A DNA stretch of 64,000 bases from NCBI RefSeq assembly GCF_015680705.1, contig NZ_JADNYP010000003.1, positions 186,001 through 250,000 on the forward strand, written 5' to 3'. The position numbers and the translations under genes are program-made. A model generated the notes under the pieces. It saw only the letters and a list, made by a program, of their open reading frames with translations, made no database searches and had not been told where the DNA came from. Each line of letters begins with the position of its first letter. Positions within the stretch are counted from its first letter, which is position 1. Origin of the DNA: Pseudomonas fulva (GTDB lineage Bacteria; Pseudomonadota; Gammaproteobacteria; Pseudomonadales; Pseudomonadaceae). Shown here in pieces: positions 31,125-40,345 of the stretch.

Positions 31125-32348
31125 TTGCGCGAAATCGTCCTGATCAACATCACTGGTGAAGACCGTCCCGGTCTGACCGCGGCCATCACTGGCGTCCTGC
31201 TCCAGGGCGGCGTGAGCATTCTCGATATCGGTCTTGCCGTGATGCACGGTACCTTGTCGTTCGGCATCCTGGTCGACATTCCCGACAACGAAGCCGCATC
31301 GGCCCTGCTTCAGGCGGTACAGGCCAAGGCCCACGAGCTGGACCTGCTGGCGCGCTACACGCCGATCTCCGAGAGCGACTACCAGCACTGGGTGGATGGG
31401 CACCGCGAGCCACGCCATGTGGTGACCCTGCTCAGCCGCAGGATCAGCCCCGAGCAGTTGCAGCGGGTCAGCGCGACCATCTCCCGTCACGGCCTGACGA
31501 TCGAGCGGATCGAGCGCCTGTCCGCCCGGGTCGCGCTCGACGCCGCGACCGACAGGGGCAAGGCCTGCATCGAGATTTCGGTACGTGGCGAACCTGACGA
31601 CGCGCAGGCCCTGCGCGCGGACTTCTTCGCCTTGGCCGAGGCGCTGGACATCGATCTGGCGTTCCAGAAAGACGACCTGTTCCGCCGCAATCGGCGCCTG
31701 GCGGTATTCGACATGGACTCCACCCTGATCGAAGCCGAGGTGATCGACGAACTGGCCAAGGCTGCCGGGGTCGGCGAGCAGGTAGCGGTCATCACCGAGC
31801 GCGCCATGCGTGGCGAACTGGACTTTCGGGCCAGCTTCAAGGAGCGGATGGCGCTGCTCAAGGGCCTGGACGTAGGTGTGCTCGACCAGATCGGTGCTTC
31901 CCTGCGCCTGACCGAAGGTGCCGAGAAGCTGTTCGCCGAACTCAAGCGCCTGGGCTACAAGACGGCGATCCTCTCGGGCGGCTTCTCCTATTTCGCCAAG
32001 CAGGTGCAGGCGCGCCTGGGCATCGACTACGTGTTCGCCAACGAGCTGGAAGTGGTCGATGGCAAGGTGACGGGCGTCGCCGTCGAGCCGATCGTCGATG
32101 CTCAGCGCAAGGCTGACCTGCTGGTGGAGCTGGCGCACAAGGAAGGGGTGCAGCTGGAACAGACCATCGCGGTCGGCGATGGCGCCAATGACCTGCCAAT
32201 GCTCGCGCTGGCCGGCCTTGGCGTGGCGTTCCGGGCCAAGCCGCTGGTACGCCAGTCGGCGCGTCATGCCATTTCCACGCTGGGGCTGGACGGGGTGCTC
32301 TACCTGCTGGGCATGCGCGATCGCGAAGCGCAGGGGCGCGCTGCCTGA
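31125..32348 (+). CDS. serB: Phosphoserine phosphatase SerB
   Basis: A 407-residue enzyme making serine from phosphoserine. The N-terminal ACT-like regulatory region (INITGEDRPGLTAAITGVL) is followed by a HAD phosphatase with nucleophile Asp196 in FDMDST, ILSGGFSYF and VGDGANDLPML. TTG 31125 has GGAG 7 bases upstream. TAGAAT at 31089-31094 is a possible -10, though the -35 is poor. Family-length and complete. Confidence 0.96.
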   Translation: MREIVLINITGEDRPGLTAAITGVLLQGGVSILDIGLAVMHGTLSFGILVDIPDNEAASALLQAVQAKAHELDLLARYTPISESDYQHWVDGHREPRHVVTLLSRRISPEQLQRVSATISRHGLTIERIERLSARVALDAATDRGKACIEISVRGEPDDAQALRADFFALAEALDIDLAFQKDDLFRRNRRLAVFDMDSTLIEAEVIDELAKAAGVGEQVAVITERAMRGELDFRASFKERMALLKGLDVGVLDQIGASLRLTEGAEKLFAELKRLGYKTAILSGGFSYFAKQVQARLGIDYVFANELEVVDGKVTGVAVEPIVDAQRKADLLVELAHKEGVQLEQTIAVGDGANDLPMLALAGLGVAFRAKPLVRQSARHAISTLGLDGVLYLLGMRDREAQGRAA

Positions 32349-32362
32349 TTCTCGAGGGTGTG

Positions 32363-32425
32363 CCGCGGGCCGCTCGCCGGCCCCGCGGACAGCACCGATG
32401 GGCAAACACAGCCCGAGAGCTGTGT
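32363..32425. repeat. Two adjacent palindromes after serB
   Basis: A GC-rich inverted repeat (32363-32369 with 32382-32388) and a second hairpin (32406-32412 with 32419-32425, 6-base loop) lie back to back between convergent serB and psd. There is no T-tract, so they may be a degenerate extragenic palindromic element rather than a standard terminator. Confidence 0.5.
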
Positions 32426-32462
32426 AGGACCGACCGCGGCCGGGCTGGCTTGCGCCACAAGC

Positions 32463-33356
32463 TCACCCTTGTGCAGGAGTGTCCTCGGAACCGACGGCCT
32501 CGGCAGGCACCGCCAGCAACTGTCCCATGTTCACCACCGAGCCTGCCATCAGCAGCTCCGCCCATTTCACCTGTTGCGGCCCGAACAGCACGATCGCCGT
32601 CGAACCAAGCTTGAAGCGGCCCAGCTCCGCGCCTTTTTCCAGGTGGATCGGCGTGCGGCTGGCTTCGTCGTAGCGGAAGGTCTTCAGCTCGCGCTTGGGT
32701 GGCGTCACCAGGCCAGCCCACACGGTCTCGATCGAGGCGACGATCATCGCCCCTACCAGCACGACGGCCATGGGCCCACGCTCGGTATCGAACAGGCACA
32801 CCACGCGCTCGTTGCGCGCGAACAGTTCGGGAACGTTCTCGGCCGTGGTCTGGTTCACCGAGAACAGGCGCCCCGGCACATAGACCATCTCGCGCAAGGT
32901 GCCGGCCAGGGGCATGTGCACCCGGTGATAGTCCTTGGGCGAAAGATAGATGGTGGCGAACTCGCCGCCCATGAACGGCGCGGCCAGCGCCGGATCGCCA
33001 CCGAGCAGTTCCTGCGCGCTGTAGCTGTGGCCCTTGGCCTGGAAGATGCGGCCATGCTCGATCGGGCCGAGCTGGCTGACGGCACCGTCGGCCGGGCAGA
33101 GAATGGCGCCTGGGGTCTGGTCGAGCGGCCTTGCGCCTGGCTTGAGCGCACGGGTGAAGAATGCATTGAAGTGCTCGTAGGCGGTCAGGTCCTCGACCAG
33201 CGCCTGGGACATGTCCACCTGGTAGCGCTTGGCGAACCAGGCGGTGAAGGCGTTCTTGAACCAGCGCACGCGGCACTCGGCAACGCAGCCGGCCAGACGC
33301 GACAGCAGGTGGTGCGGCAACAGGTACTGGCTGATGATGAACAATCGGGATTTCAT
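32463..33356 (-). CDS. psd: Phosphatidylserine decarboxylase proenzyme
   Basis: A 297-residue membrane-associated enzyme making phosphatidylethanolamine. The self-cleavage motif LGST is present, with Ser252 becoming the pyruvoyl group and leaving a short alpha chain of about 45 residues. [11 protein letters not shown] carries conserved histidines of the beta chain. It follows rhdA by 9 bases on the same strand, so the two are co-transcribed. Confidence 0.96.
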   Translation of the reverse strand: MKSRLFIISQYLLPHHLLSRLAGCVAECRVRWFKNAFTAWFAKRYQVDMSQALVEDLTAYEHFNAFFTRALKPGARPLDQTPGAILCPADGAVSQLGPIEHGRIFQAKGHSYSAQELLGGDPALAAPFMGGEFATIYLSPKDYHRVHMPLAGTLREMVYVPGRLFSVNQTTAENVPELFARNERVVCLFDTERGPMAVVLVGAMIVASIETVWAGLVTPPKRELKTFRYDEASRTPIHLEKGAELGRFKLGSTAIVLFGPQQVKWAELLMAGSVVNMGQLLAVPAEAVGSEDTPAQG

Positions 33357-33365
33357 TGGGTTTCC

Positions 33366-34175
33366 TTAGACTTCGACAGGCGTGTCCGGATGGTTGCCCC
33401 ATTCGCCCCACGAGCCGGCATAAGCCTTCACTCGCGGATAGCCGAGGTGCTTGGCCACCAGATAGGTAAAGCCGGAACGGTGGTGGGTCTGGCAGTGGGT
33501 GATCACTTCCTTGTCCCTGGTGATGCCTAGGCTCTCGAGCACCTGCGGCATGTCCCGGCGAATGCGCAGGTCATCTGCGGGGTCCATGCCGGCGGTCCAT
33601 TCGAAATTGACCGCGCCCGGCACGTGCCCGCCCTTGGCCGCGAGCACCTTTTCGCCACGGTACTCGCCCGGGCTGCGGGCATCCCAGACGACCAGATCGG
33701 CCGCGCCCAGGCGGCTTTGCAGATACTCGCGGGTAGCGGTCGGCTCGCCGTCGATCTGCAGGCTCACCGGGGTCGCGAGGCTGGCCGGGACCTGGGTGGT
33801 CAGCCGGTCGGTCGGCCAGCCCTGGATGCCGCCATTGAGGTAGTGGTAGTGCTTGTGTCCGATCACGTCGAGGAGCCAGATGAAGCGGCCTGCCCAGCCG
33901 CCACCTTCGTCATCGTAGACGACATAGATGGCATCCTCGCGATGCCCGAGTTCGGCGAACAGCCTTTCCAGGTCCGCTTGCGCGGGCAACAGCCCCGGCG
34001 CCGGCGGCAAGCCAAGCTGGGTGCGCTTGGGATCGACGAAGCGGGCGCCTGGCACATGACCGCTGGCGTAGCGCTGTGCGCTGCTCAGGTCGACCAGGAT
34101 CAGCCGTGGGCTGGACAGCCGCGGCAACAGGTCGGCCGGTTCGATCACCAAGGGCAAGCCGGAAAAGTCGGTCAT
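33366..34175 (-). CDS. rhdA: Thiosulfate sulfurtransferase (rhodanese) RhdA
   Basis: A 269-residue tandem-domain rhodanese. The catalytic cysteine lies in CQTHHRSG (about Cys228), the same loop as in Azotobacter RhdA, unlike the CRKGVT loop of mammalian rhodanese. The N-terminal domain lacks the cysteine, as usual. The start is ATG 34175 (MTDFSGLP). It lies upstream of psd. Confidence 0.94.
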   Translation of the reverse strand: MTDFSGLPLVIEPADLLPRLSSPRLILVDLSSAQRYASGHVPGARFVDPKRTQLGLPPAPGLLPAQADLERLFAELGHREDAIYVVYDDEGGGWAGRFIWLLDVIGHKHYHYLNGGIQGWPTDRLTTQVPASLATPVSLQIDGEPTATREYLQSRLGAADLVVWDARSPGEYRGEKVLAAKGGHVPGAVNFEWTAGMDPADDLRIRRDMPQVLESLGITRDKEVITHCQTHHRSGFTYLVAKHLGYPRVKAYAGSWGEWGNHPDTPVEV

Positions 34176-34218
34176 CGGCAGTCTCCAAGAAGATGGATCG
34201 GCGATTGTAGCGCAAGGC

Positions 34219-35742
34219 TCAGGCCTTGCGGTTGCCAAACGTGGCCAGGGCACGCTCCAGGCACTGGCTGGTCCTGCTGAAGGCCTGCACCCCTATGTCG
34301 GCCAGGGGACGACCGTCCTGGTCGGCGATGACCAGCATCAACACCTGGCCATTGACCGCCAGCGAGCGCAACAGCACATGTTCGCTGCGCCAGAGCGCCT
34401 GCAGAGACGCCGGTAGCGAGGCGCTCAGGCGGGCGTGGTTGTCCGGCGTCAGGCGCAACTGCGCGGCCTGGCTCATCAGGCGCTGCAGCACGGCGCCTTG
34501 CTCCAGTGGCAGGCTCAGCCTTGCTGCCTCCCGTGCCAACCCGGCGCTCTGCAGGACCCGCAGGCACTGGTTGGGCTTGTCAAGGGTCAGCAGCATGACG
34601 CGCTGCATGCCACAGGCCAGCAAGGCTTCCCGAGCCTGGTTGCCCAGGTGCACGGCGTTGGTGAAAGGGCTGGGCTGGGCGAGCAGTTCGCCGCACAGCT
34701 TGCGCCAGTGTTCCAGCTGCTGTGGCGAAGGCGGCTCGGGAGCCAGCATGTCCGGGTGCGGGCGACGCTGGTGCCATGGCCAGAGCAATGCCTCGGCCGG
34801 GTGGAACAAGGCCTTGCGCGCGTGTTGGCGCGCGCTGGCGGCAGCTTGCTGGTGGACCTGCTGACGAACATCGTCGAGCGAAGTCTGCAGATAGAGGCTG
34901 GTAAGCAGCTGCCAGCGCAACAGGTGCGGGTTGTCCCAGCCCACCTGGGCCGCCAGTGCCAGGCCGTTGGCCAGCATCACGGTATTGGCCGGCTGGTTGA
35001 ACCAGCGGCGCAGGGCCGGTTCCTCGTCCAGACGCCGCTGCTGGGTGAGCACTTGCGGCTCGCGGGCGATGTCGAGCACCTTGGCCAGTGACTCGCGTTC
35101 CTCGATCAGCAAGTGGTAGCCCTGGGTCACCCAGGCGGGCAGGCGCCAATGTCGGGCCAGGGCCTGGCACAGCTCCATGATCCGCACGCCGAACAGTTCG
35201 TGTTCCACCGCCGCAGCGTTTTCACGCTTGTGGATCACTCGCAGCTCCCAGGCATCGAGCAGCCGGGGATGGGTCATGGCCAGTGGCCAGAGCGGGGCGA
35301 GGAACAGCAGGCTGCCCCAGTGGATTTCCTGCCACAGGCGCGCCAGGCGACTGGCGAACAGGCCGCTGGCCTGCTGGCTGGCATGCTGGCTGATCAGCTG
35401 GAACTGGCGCAGCACTGGGGGAATATCGTCTGGCTGCAGCGCCGGCAGGCGAGCAAGCAACTGCGCGGTGCGCTCGAGCCCCAGCCGGTTGAGCGCGATT
35501 TCCAGGCTCTCGGCCGGTTCGGCCTGGCTGGCATTGGCCCGATGATTGGCCTCGCGCATGACACCAAGGGCCAGCGCGGGACTGTCCTGCATCAATTCGG
35601 CAATCTCGCGCAGCGAACGGCGGCTGTCGTTGATGGCCGACAGGACCCGCTCGTGGCTGGGCTTGGGCACGGGCAGGCGGATCCCGTCGAGCAGTTTCAC
35701 CCATGCATCGAGCGTTGCTGGAGTCTTGGTTTCGCTTGGCAT
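34219..35742 (-). CDS. HDOD-domain protein
   Basis: A 507-residue protein from ATG 35742. The N-terminal 250 residues fit the HDOD domain (LPVPKPSHERVLSAIND, then PALALGVMREANHR, then EIALNRLGLERTAQLL), a relative of HD phosphohydrolases often tied to signalling and c-di-GMP outputs. The C-terminal 150 residues resemble a GAF-like sensor (RVMLLTLDKPNQCLRVLQSAG, then VLMLVIADQDGRPLADIG). It is transcribed away from motA, its divergent neighbour. The role is unknown. Confidence 0.75.
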   Translation of the reverse strand: MPSETKTPATLDAWVKLLDGIRLPVPKPSHERVLSAINDSRRSLREIAELMQDSPALALGVMREANHRANASQAEPAESLEIALNRLGLERTAQLLARLPALQPDDIPPVLRQFQLISQHASQQASGLFASRLARLWQEIHWGSLLFLAPLWPLAMTHPRLLDAWELRVIHKRENAAAVEHELFGVRIMELCQALARHWRLPAWVTQGYHLLIEERESLAKVLDIAREPQVLTQQRRLDEEPALRRWFNQPANTVMLANGLALAAQVGWDNPHLLRWQLLTSLYLQTSLDDVRQQVHQQAAASARQHARKALFHPAEALLWPWHQRRPHPDMLAPEPPSPQQLEHWRKLCGELLAQPSPFTNAVHLGNQAREALLACGMQRVMLLTLDKPNQCLRVLQSAGLAREAARLSLPLEQGAVLQRLMSQAAQLRLTPDNHARLSASLPASLQALWRSEHVLLRSLAVNGQVLMLVIADQDGRPLADIGVQAFSRTSQCLERALATFGNRKA

Positions 35743-35781
35743 TCTGATATCAGCTCGAACTGGCTTTTCGATTTGACCGGC

Positions 35782-35808
35782 TTTAGTCTGGCGCGGTTCT
35801 GCCGATAA
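35782..35808 (+). promoter_or_regulatory. FliA (sigma-28) promoter for motAB
   Basis: GCCGATAA at 35801-35808 is an exact match to the sigma-28 -10 element. TTTAGTCT at 35782-35789 lies exactly 11 bases upstream and matches the -35 consensus TAAAGTTT at 5 of 8 positions. Transcription would start near 35815, about 50 bases before motA, consistent with late flagellar gene control. Confidence 0.8.
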
Positions 35809-35864
35809 GGAGATGAGCGTCTTCAAGCTCCCGACCCAGACCCCGACAGCAAGTGTTTTGAACC

Positions 35865-36716
35865 ATGGCAAAAATTATCGGCATCATCGTCGTATTCGCG
35901 AGCGTGCTCGGCGGCTACGTGCTTTCCCACGGCAAGATCGCGGCCCTGATCCAGCCGTTCGAGGTCCTCATCATCGGGGGCGCTGCCTTTGGCGCGTTCC
36001 TCCAGGCCAACCCTGGCTACATGACCATGCATGTGATCAAGAAGTCGATCAAGATGTTCGGCTCGCGCTTTACCCACACCTTCTACCTCGAAGTGCTTGG
36101 CCTGGTCTATGAAATCCTCAACAAGAGCCGCCGCGAAGGCATGATGGCCGTCGAGGCGGACATCGAGGACCCGGCCGCCAGTCCGATCTTCGCCAAGTAC
36201 CCGGCCGTGCTGGCGGACGAGCGCATGACCGCCTACATCTGCGACTACCTGCGCATCATGTCCACCGGCAACATGGCGCCGCACGAACTCGAAGGGCTGT
36301 TCGACATGGAACTGCTGAGCATGAAGGAAGAGCTCGAGCATCCCTCCCATGCGGTCACCGGCATCGCCGACGGCATGCCTGGCTTCGGTATCGTCGCGGC
36401 GGTGTTGGGCATCGTGGTCACCATGGCCTCGCTGGGCGACGGCGACCAGGCCTCGATCGGCCTGCACGTAGGCGCGGCACTGGTCGGCACCTTCTTCGGC
36501 ATTCTCGCCGCCTATGGTTTCTTCGGCCCGCTGGCTACCTGCCTGGCCCACGATGCCAAGGAAGAAGTGAACCTGTACGAGGCGATCAAGGCCTCGCTGG
36601 TGGCCTCGGCTTCGGGCATGCCACCGTCGCTGGCCGTCGAGTTCGGACGCAAGGTGCTCTATCCCAAGCATCGTCCGAGTTTCTCCGAGCTGGAACAAGC
36701 CGTTCGCGGTCGTTGA
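35865..36716 (+). CDS. motA: Flagellar motor stator protein MotA
   Basis: A 283-residue membrane protein with four transmembrane segments forming the stator with MotB. The cytoplasmic loop carries the charged region (DERMTAYICDYLRIMS) and the proline-containing MPGFGIVAAVLGIVVTM before the last helices. ATG 35865 has a weak ribosome site. It is transcribed from the sigma-28 promoter and followed by motB after 3 bases. Confidence 0.97.
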   Translation: MAKIIGIIVVFASVLGGYVLSHGKIAALIQPFEVLIIGGAAFGAFLQANPGYMTMHVIKKSIKMFGSRFTHTFYLEVLGLVYEILNKSRREGMMAVEADIEDPAASPIFAKYPAVLADERMTAYICDYLRIMSTGNMAPHELEGLFDMELLSMKEELEHPSHAVTGIADGMPGFGIVAAVLGIVVTMASLGDGDQASIGLHVGAALVGTFFGILAAYGFFGPLATCLAHDAKEEVNLYEAIKASLVASASGMPPSLAVEFGRKVLYPKHRPSFSELEQAVRGR

Positions 36717-36719
36717 GTC

Positions 36720-37748
36720 ATGGAAAACAATCAGCCGATTATCATCAAGCGCGTCAAGCGCTTTGGCGGCGGTCACCATGGCGGCGCCTGGAAGATCGCC
36801 TTCGCCGACTTCGCCACGGCGATGATGGCGTTCTTCCTGGTGCTCTGGCTGCTCTCGACGGCCACGCCCGAACAGAAGATCGCCATCGCCGGTTACTTCA
36901 AGGATCCGATCGGCTTCTCGGAAAGCGGCACGCCCTATGTCATCGACCTGGGTGGCTCGCCACAGTTGTCGCCGGAGAAGACCATCAACCCCGAGCAGCA
37001 GGCCGAGCCCAGTCGCGAGAACAGTGTCCAGCTCGACAAGGAGCAGGTCGAAAGCCTTGCCGAACAGGTCGAGCGCGAGCGTCTGGAGCTGTTGCTGCAA
37101 GAGTTGCAGAACAAGGTCGAGGAGAACCCCGAGCTCCAGAAGTTCAAGGACCAGATCCTCTTCGAGATCACCCAGGACGGCCTGCGCATCCAGATCATGG
37201 ATGCCGAGAATCGCCCCATGTTCGCCTTGGGCAGCGCGCGTTTGCAGCCTTATTTCGAAGATATCCTGCTGGCCATGGCCGATACCATCAAGGCGGTGCC
37301 GAACAAGATCAGCATCAGCGGCCATACCGATGCCAAGGCCTATGCCGGCAGCGGCGAGTTCGGCAACTGGGAGCTATCCTCCAACCGGGCCAATGCGGCA
37401 CGGCGCGCGCTGGTGGCCGGCGGCTATCCGGACGAGCAGGTGGCGCGGGTGGTCGGCTATGCCTCGTCCTCGCTGTTCGACCGCAAGGATCCGTTCAATC
37501 CGGTCAACCGACGGATCGACATCATCGTCCTGACCAAGAAGGCCCAGCGTGACATCGAAGGGGAGCAGGGCGCGCCGGCCCAGCCCGATGCCACGACCCC
37601 GCCAGCCGGTGCCGCTCCCGCCGATGCCACGCCGAAGGCTCCAGCCGACAGCCAAGGCGCCCAGGCACCGATGCAGCCGCGGGAACTGAGGCAGAAGCTG
37701 AACATCTTCGAGCAAGGTACGCTGAAGCTGGACGAGCCGCGCGAGTGA
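36720..37748 (+). CDS. motB: Flagellar motor stator protein MotB
   Basis: A 342-residue protein with one N-terminal helix carrying the proton-binding aspartate Asp30 (KIAFADFATAMMAFF) and a periplasmic OmpA-like peptidoglycan-binding domain (ISISGHTDAKAY, then SSNRANAARRAL). The C-terminal 55 residues are Ala/Pro-rich. GTCATGG spacing indicates an operon with motA. Confidence 0.97.
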   Translation: MENNQPIIIKRVKRFGGGHHGGAWKIAFADFATAMMAFFLVLWLLSTATPEQKIAIAGYFKDPIGFSESGTPYVIDLGGSPQLSPEKTINPEQQAEPSRENSVQLDKEQVESLAEQVERERLELLLQELQNKVEENPELQKFKDQILFEITQDGLRIQIMDAENRPMFALGSARLQPYFEDILLAMADTIKAVPNKISISGHTDAKAYAGSGEFGNWELSSNRANAARRALVAGGYPDEQVARVVGYASSSLFDRKDPFNPVNRRIDIIVLTKKAQRDIEGEQGAPAQPDATTPPAGAAPADATPKAPADSQGAQAPMQPRELRQKLNIFEQGTLKLDEPRE

Positions 37749-37750
37749 TG

Positions 37751-37788
37751 CCCTGCCAGGCCGCACTGCTTCGCGCGACCTGGCAGGG
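37751..37788. terminator. Hairpin between convergent motB and rsgA
   Basis: A perfect 10-base-pair stem (37751-37760 with 37779-37788) with an 18-base loop occupies nearly the whole 45-base gap. There is no T-tract, so it is a candidate only. Confidence 0.45.
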
Positions 37789-37793
37789 GCCTG

Positions 37794-38825
37794 TCAGTAC
37801 TCGTCTTCAGGCAGGCTGGCGATGATCGACCGGTAGCTGTTCATCCGCTGCGGTCGAATCCGACCGCCCTCCAGCGCGCCCAGCAGGGCGCAGCCCGGTT
37901 CCCGGTCATGCTTGCAGTCGCGGAAGCGACATTTGCCCAGCAGCTCGCGAAACTCGATGAAGCCTGCCTCGACATCGTCGCGGCTGACATGCACCAGGCC
38001 GAATTCGCGGATGCCTGGGGAGTCGATCAGGTCGCCGCCATTGGGGAAGTGGTAGAGCCGCGCCGTGGTGGTGGTGTGAGTACCTTGTCCGGACCACTCG
38101 GACAGGTCGCCGACCTTGGTTCGCGCCGCGGGGAGCAGGCTGTTGACGAGGGAGGACTTGCCCACGCCCGACTGGCCGACGAATACGCTGGTGCAGCCGT
38201 CGAGTGCCTGTTGCAAGCGCTGCATGCCATCGCCATGGTGGGCCGACACCTCCAGCAAGGGGTAGCCCAGCTCACGGTAGACCGATAGCAAGGTCTCGAG
38301 CGCTTCGGCGTTCTGCTCGTTCACCAGGTCGGCCTTGTTGAGCAGCAACAAGGGCTGGATCCCGGCATGTTCGGCGGCCACCAGGTAGCGATCGATCAGG
38401 TTGGCCTGGGGCTCGGGGGCGGGCGCGAAGACGATCACGATCCGATCCACGTTGGCCGCGACCGGCTTGAGCTGGCCATGGTTGTTGGGCCGGCACAGCT
38501 CGGTGCTGCGCGGCATCTGCGCGACGATGACGCCGATGCCCTGGTTGCCGGCGCGCCATACGACCCGGTCACCCGTGACCAGGGCCGGCAGGTTGGCGCG
38601 CAGGTGACAGCGGAAGATTTCGCCGGCCGACTCGCCGTCGCTGGCCTCGACATCGACCTGGACGCCAAAGTGCGCGATCACCAGGCCCAACTGTTCAGGG
38701 CCCAGGTCGCCGCCCTCGAGCTCCTGCAGTACCTGCTGTTCCCGTTTGGCGGCGCGCGCGGCGCGCTCACCCTGGATTTTTTCGATACGCCAGTTCTGGC
38801 GACGATTGAGCTGGCGTTTGGCCAT
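37794..38825 (-). CDS. rsgA: Ribosome small-subunit GTPase RsgA
   Basis: A 343-residue circularly permuted GTPase for 30S maturation. The motifs come in permuted order: NKADL (G4) first, then [12 protein letters not shown] (G1) and later the G3 region. The C-terminal zinc site is [14 protein letters not shown]. An N-terminal OB fold precedes them. ATG 38825 ([10 protein letters not shown]) is the family start. It is divergent from orn. Confidence 0.95.
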   Translation of the reverse strand: MAKRQLNRRQNWRIEKIQGERAARAAKREQQVLQELEGGDLGPEQLGLVIAHFGVQVDVEASDGESAGEIFRCHLRANLPALVTGDRVVWRAGNQGIGVIVAQMPRSTELCRPNNHGQLKPVAANVDRIVIVFAPAPEPQANLIDRYLVAAEHAGIQPLLLLNKADLVNEQNAEALETLLSVYRELGYPLLEVSAHHGDGMQRLQQALDGCTSVFVGQSGVGKSSLVNSLLPAARTKVGDLSEWSGQGTHTTTTARLYHFPNGGDLIDSPGIREFGLVHVSRDDVEAGFIEFRELLGKCRFRDCKHDREPGCALLGALEGGRIRPQRMNSYRSIIASLPEDEY

Positions 38826-38959
38826 GTATGTTCCGTGTAGGCGGGCAGAGGAAAACGGTTGGCAGTCTAGCACGCCGCGCTTGCGACAAATCCTGCCGGA
38901 TCGCAGGCCCGAATCACCTGCAACTGGGCTACCATGGTGGCCTAGTCGAGGAGCTCACC

Positions 38960-39502
38960 ATGCACAACCCACAGAACCTGATCTGGATCGATCTGGAAAT
39001 GACCGGCCTGGACCCGGATACCGACGTCATCATCGAGATGGCCACCATCGTCACCGACAGCGAGCTCAACACCTTGGCCGAAGGCCCGGTGATCGCCATC
39101 CATCATGGCGACGAAGTGCTGGCGCGGATGGACGAATGGAATACCCGCACCCACGGCGCCTCGGGGCTGACCCAGCGGGTGCGCGACAGCCGCATCGACA
39201 TGGCCGAGGCCGAGGCACAGACGCTGGCGTTTCTGGAACGATGGGTGCCAAAGGGCAAGTCGCCGATCTGCGGCAACAGCATTTGCCAGGATCGCCGCTT
39301 CCTCTACCGGCACATGCCGACCCTGGAAGGCTACTTTCATTATCGCAACCTGGACGTCTCGACGCTCAAGGAGCTGGCGGCGCGCTGGGCACCGCAGGTT
39401 CGCGACAGCTTCAAGAAGGGCAACGCCCACCTGGCCCTGGACGATATCCGCGAGTCGATCGCCGAGCTGCGCCATTATCGCGAGCATTTCATCAAGGTTT
39501 GA
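38960..39502 (+). CDS. orn: Oligoribonuclease Orn
   Basis: A 180-residue DEDDh exonuclease degrading short RNAs, including the pGpG product of c-di-GMP breakdown. Asp11 and Glu13 lie in [10 protein letters not shown]; the remaining acidic and histidine motifs follow in order ([10 protein letters not shown], then [10 protein letters not shown]). ATG 38960 has GAGGAG upstream. It is divergent from rsgA across 134 bases. Confidence 0.97.
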   Translation: MHNPQNLIWIDLEMTGLDPDTDVIIEMATIVTDSELNTLAEGPVIAIHHGDEVLARMDEWNTRTHGASGLTQRVRDSRIDMAEAEAQTLAFLERWVPKGKSPICGNSICQDRRFLYRHMPTLEGYFHYRNLDVSTLKELAARWAPQVRDSFKKGNAHLALDDIRESIAELRHYREHFIKV

Positions 39503-39585
39503 GCTACAAGCTGCAAGCTGTACTCGGTGATTTTGCAGGCGTGCTTGGCAGACCCCTCAACGCGATAAGCTTGCGGCTTGCGGCC
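39502..39585. repeat. Palindromic element copy A
   Basis: An imperfect inverted-repeat element of about 84 bases, beginning at the orn stop codon. Its inner segment (39535-39544, GCAGGCGTGC) and arms match copy B at 40262-40345. The arms here are more degraded (about 12 of 13 in the best stretch). Confidence 0.7.
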
Positions 39586-39626
39586 GGGCAGGTAGACTGC
39601 GCGCCTTTGCTGCCGGGAGCCATGCC

Positions 39627-40238
39627 ATGCTGTTGCTGCTGTATCTGATCGCCATTACCGCCGAAGCCATGACCGGTGCCTTGTCGGCGGGGCGCCGGGG
39701 TATGGACTGGTTCGGCGTGGTGCTGATCGCCTGCATCACCGCCCTGGGGGGCGGCTCGGTGCGTGACGTGCTGCTTGGACACTATCCGCTGACATGGGTC
39801 AAACATCCCGAATACCTGGTCCTGACCAGTTGCGCGGCCTTGTTCACCATCTTCATCGCGCCTCTGATGAAACACCTGCGCTCGCTGTTCCTGGTGCTCG
39901 ATGCACTGGGGCTGGTGGCCTTCACCCTGATTGGCTGCATGACCGCGCTGGAAATGGGCCAGGGCATGCTGGTGGCTTCGATCAGCGGGGTGATCACCGG
40001 CGTGTTCGGCGGCATCCTGCGGGATATCTTCTGCAACGACATTCCGCTGGTGTTCCGTCGCGAACTGTATGCCAGCGTGTCCTTCGCCGCCGCCTGGTTC
40101 TACCTGGGTTGCGTCTACTTCAAGGTGCCGGCCGAGCAGTCCATGCTGCTGACCCTGTTCGGCGGTTTCCTGATGCGCTTGCTGGCCATCCGTTTCCATT
40201 GGGAAATGCCCAAGTTCCACTACAACGACCAGCCCTGA
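39627..40238 (+). CDS. UPF0126/TRIC-family membrane channel protein
   Basis: A 203-residue protein with about seven hydrophobic segments. Two repeats each carry the family's GG(x)xRD motif: GGGSVRD near residue 35-40 and GGILRD near residue 130. Homologues are prokaryotic TRIC cation channels (K+-permeable trimers in studied cases). The gene stands alone between orn and queG, bracketed by two copies of a palindromic element. In P. aeruginosa, from memory, orn and queG are adjacent, so this gene looks like a local insertion. Confidence 0.85.
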   Translation: MLLLLYLIAITAEAMTGALSAGRRGMDWFGVVLIACITALGGGSVRDVLLGHYPLTWVKHPEYLVLTSCAALFTIFIAPLMKHLRSLFLVLDALGLVAFTLIGCMTALEMGQGMLVASISGVITGVFGGILRDIFCNDIPLVFRRELYASVSFAAAWFYLGCVYFKVPAEQSMLLTLFGGFLMRLLAIRFHWEMPKFHYNDQP

Positions 40239-40261
40239 GCATCCTCCCGCCTCCCGCCTCC

Positions 40262-40345
40262 AGCCGCAAGCTGCAAGCCGATCGCGACGACTTTACAGGC
40301 GTGCTCGACAGAGGCTTCGCCGCGATCGGCTCGCAGCTTGCAGCT
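40262..40345. repeat. Palindromic element copy B
   Basis: An inverted repeat with 21-base arms (40266-40286 and 40321-40341) agreeing at 20 of 21 positions, around a 34-base centre. It aligns with copy A over its whole length and ends at the stop codon of queG. Confidence 0.85.

Noticed and set aside
35813..36112. 99-residue frame starting beside AAGGAG before motA
   Set aside because: The ribosome site abuts the ATG, the frame is out of phase with motA and its product is Arg/Pro-rich noise.
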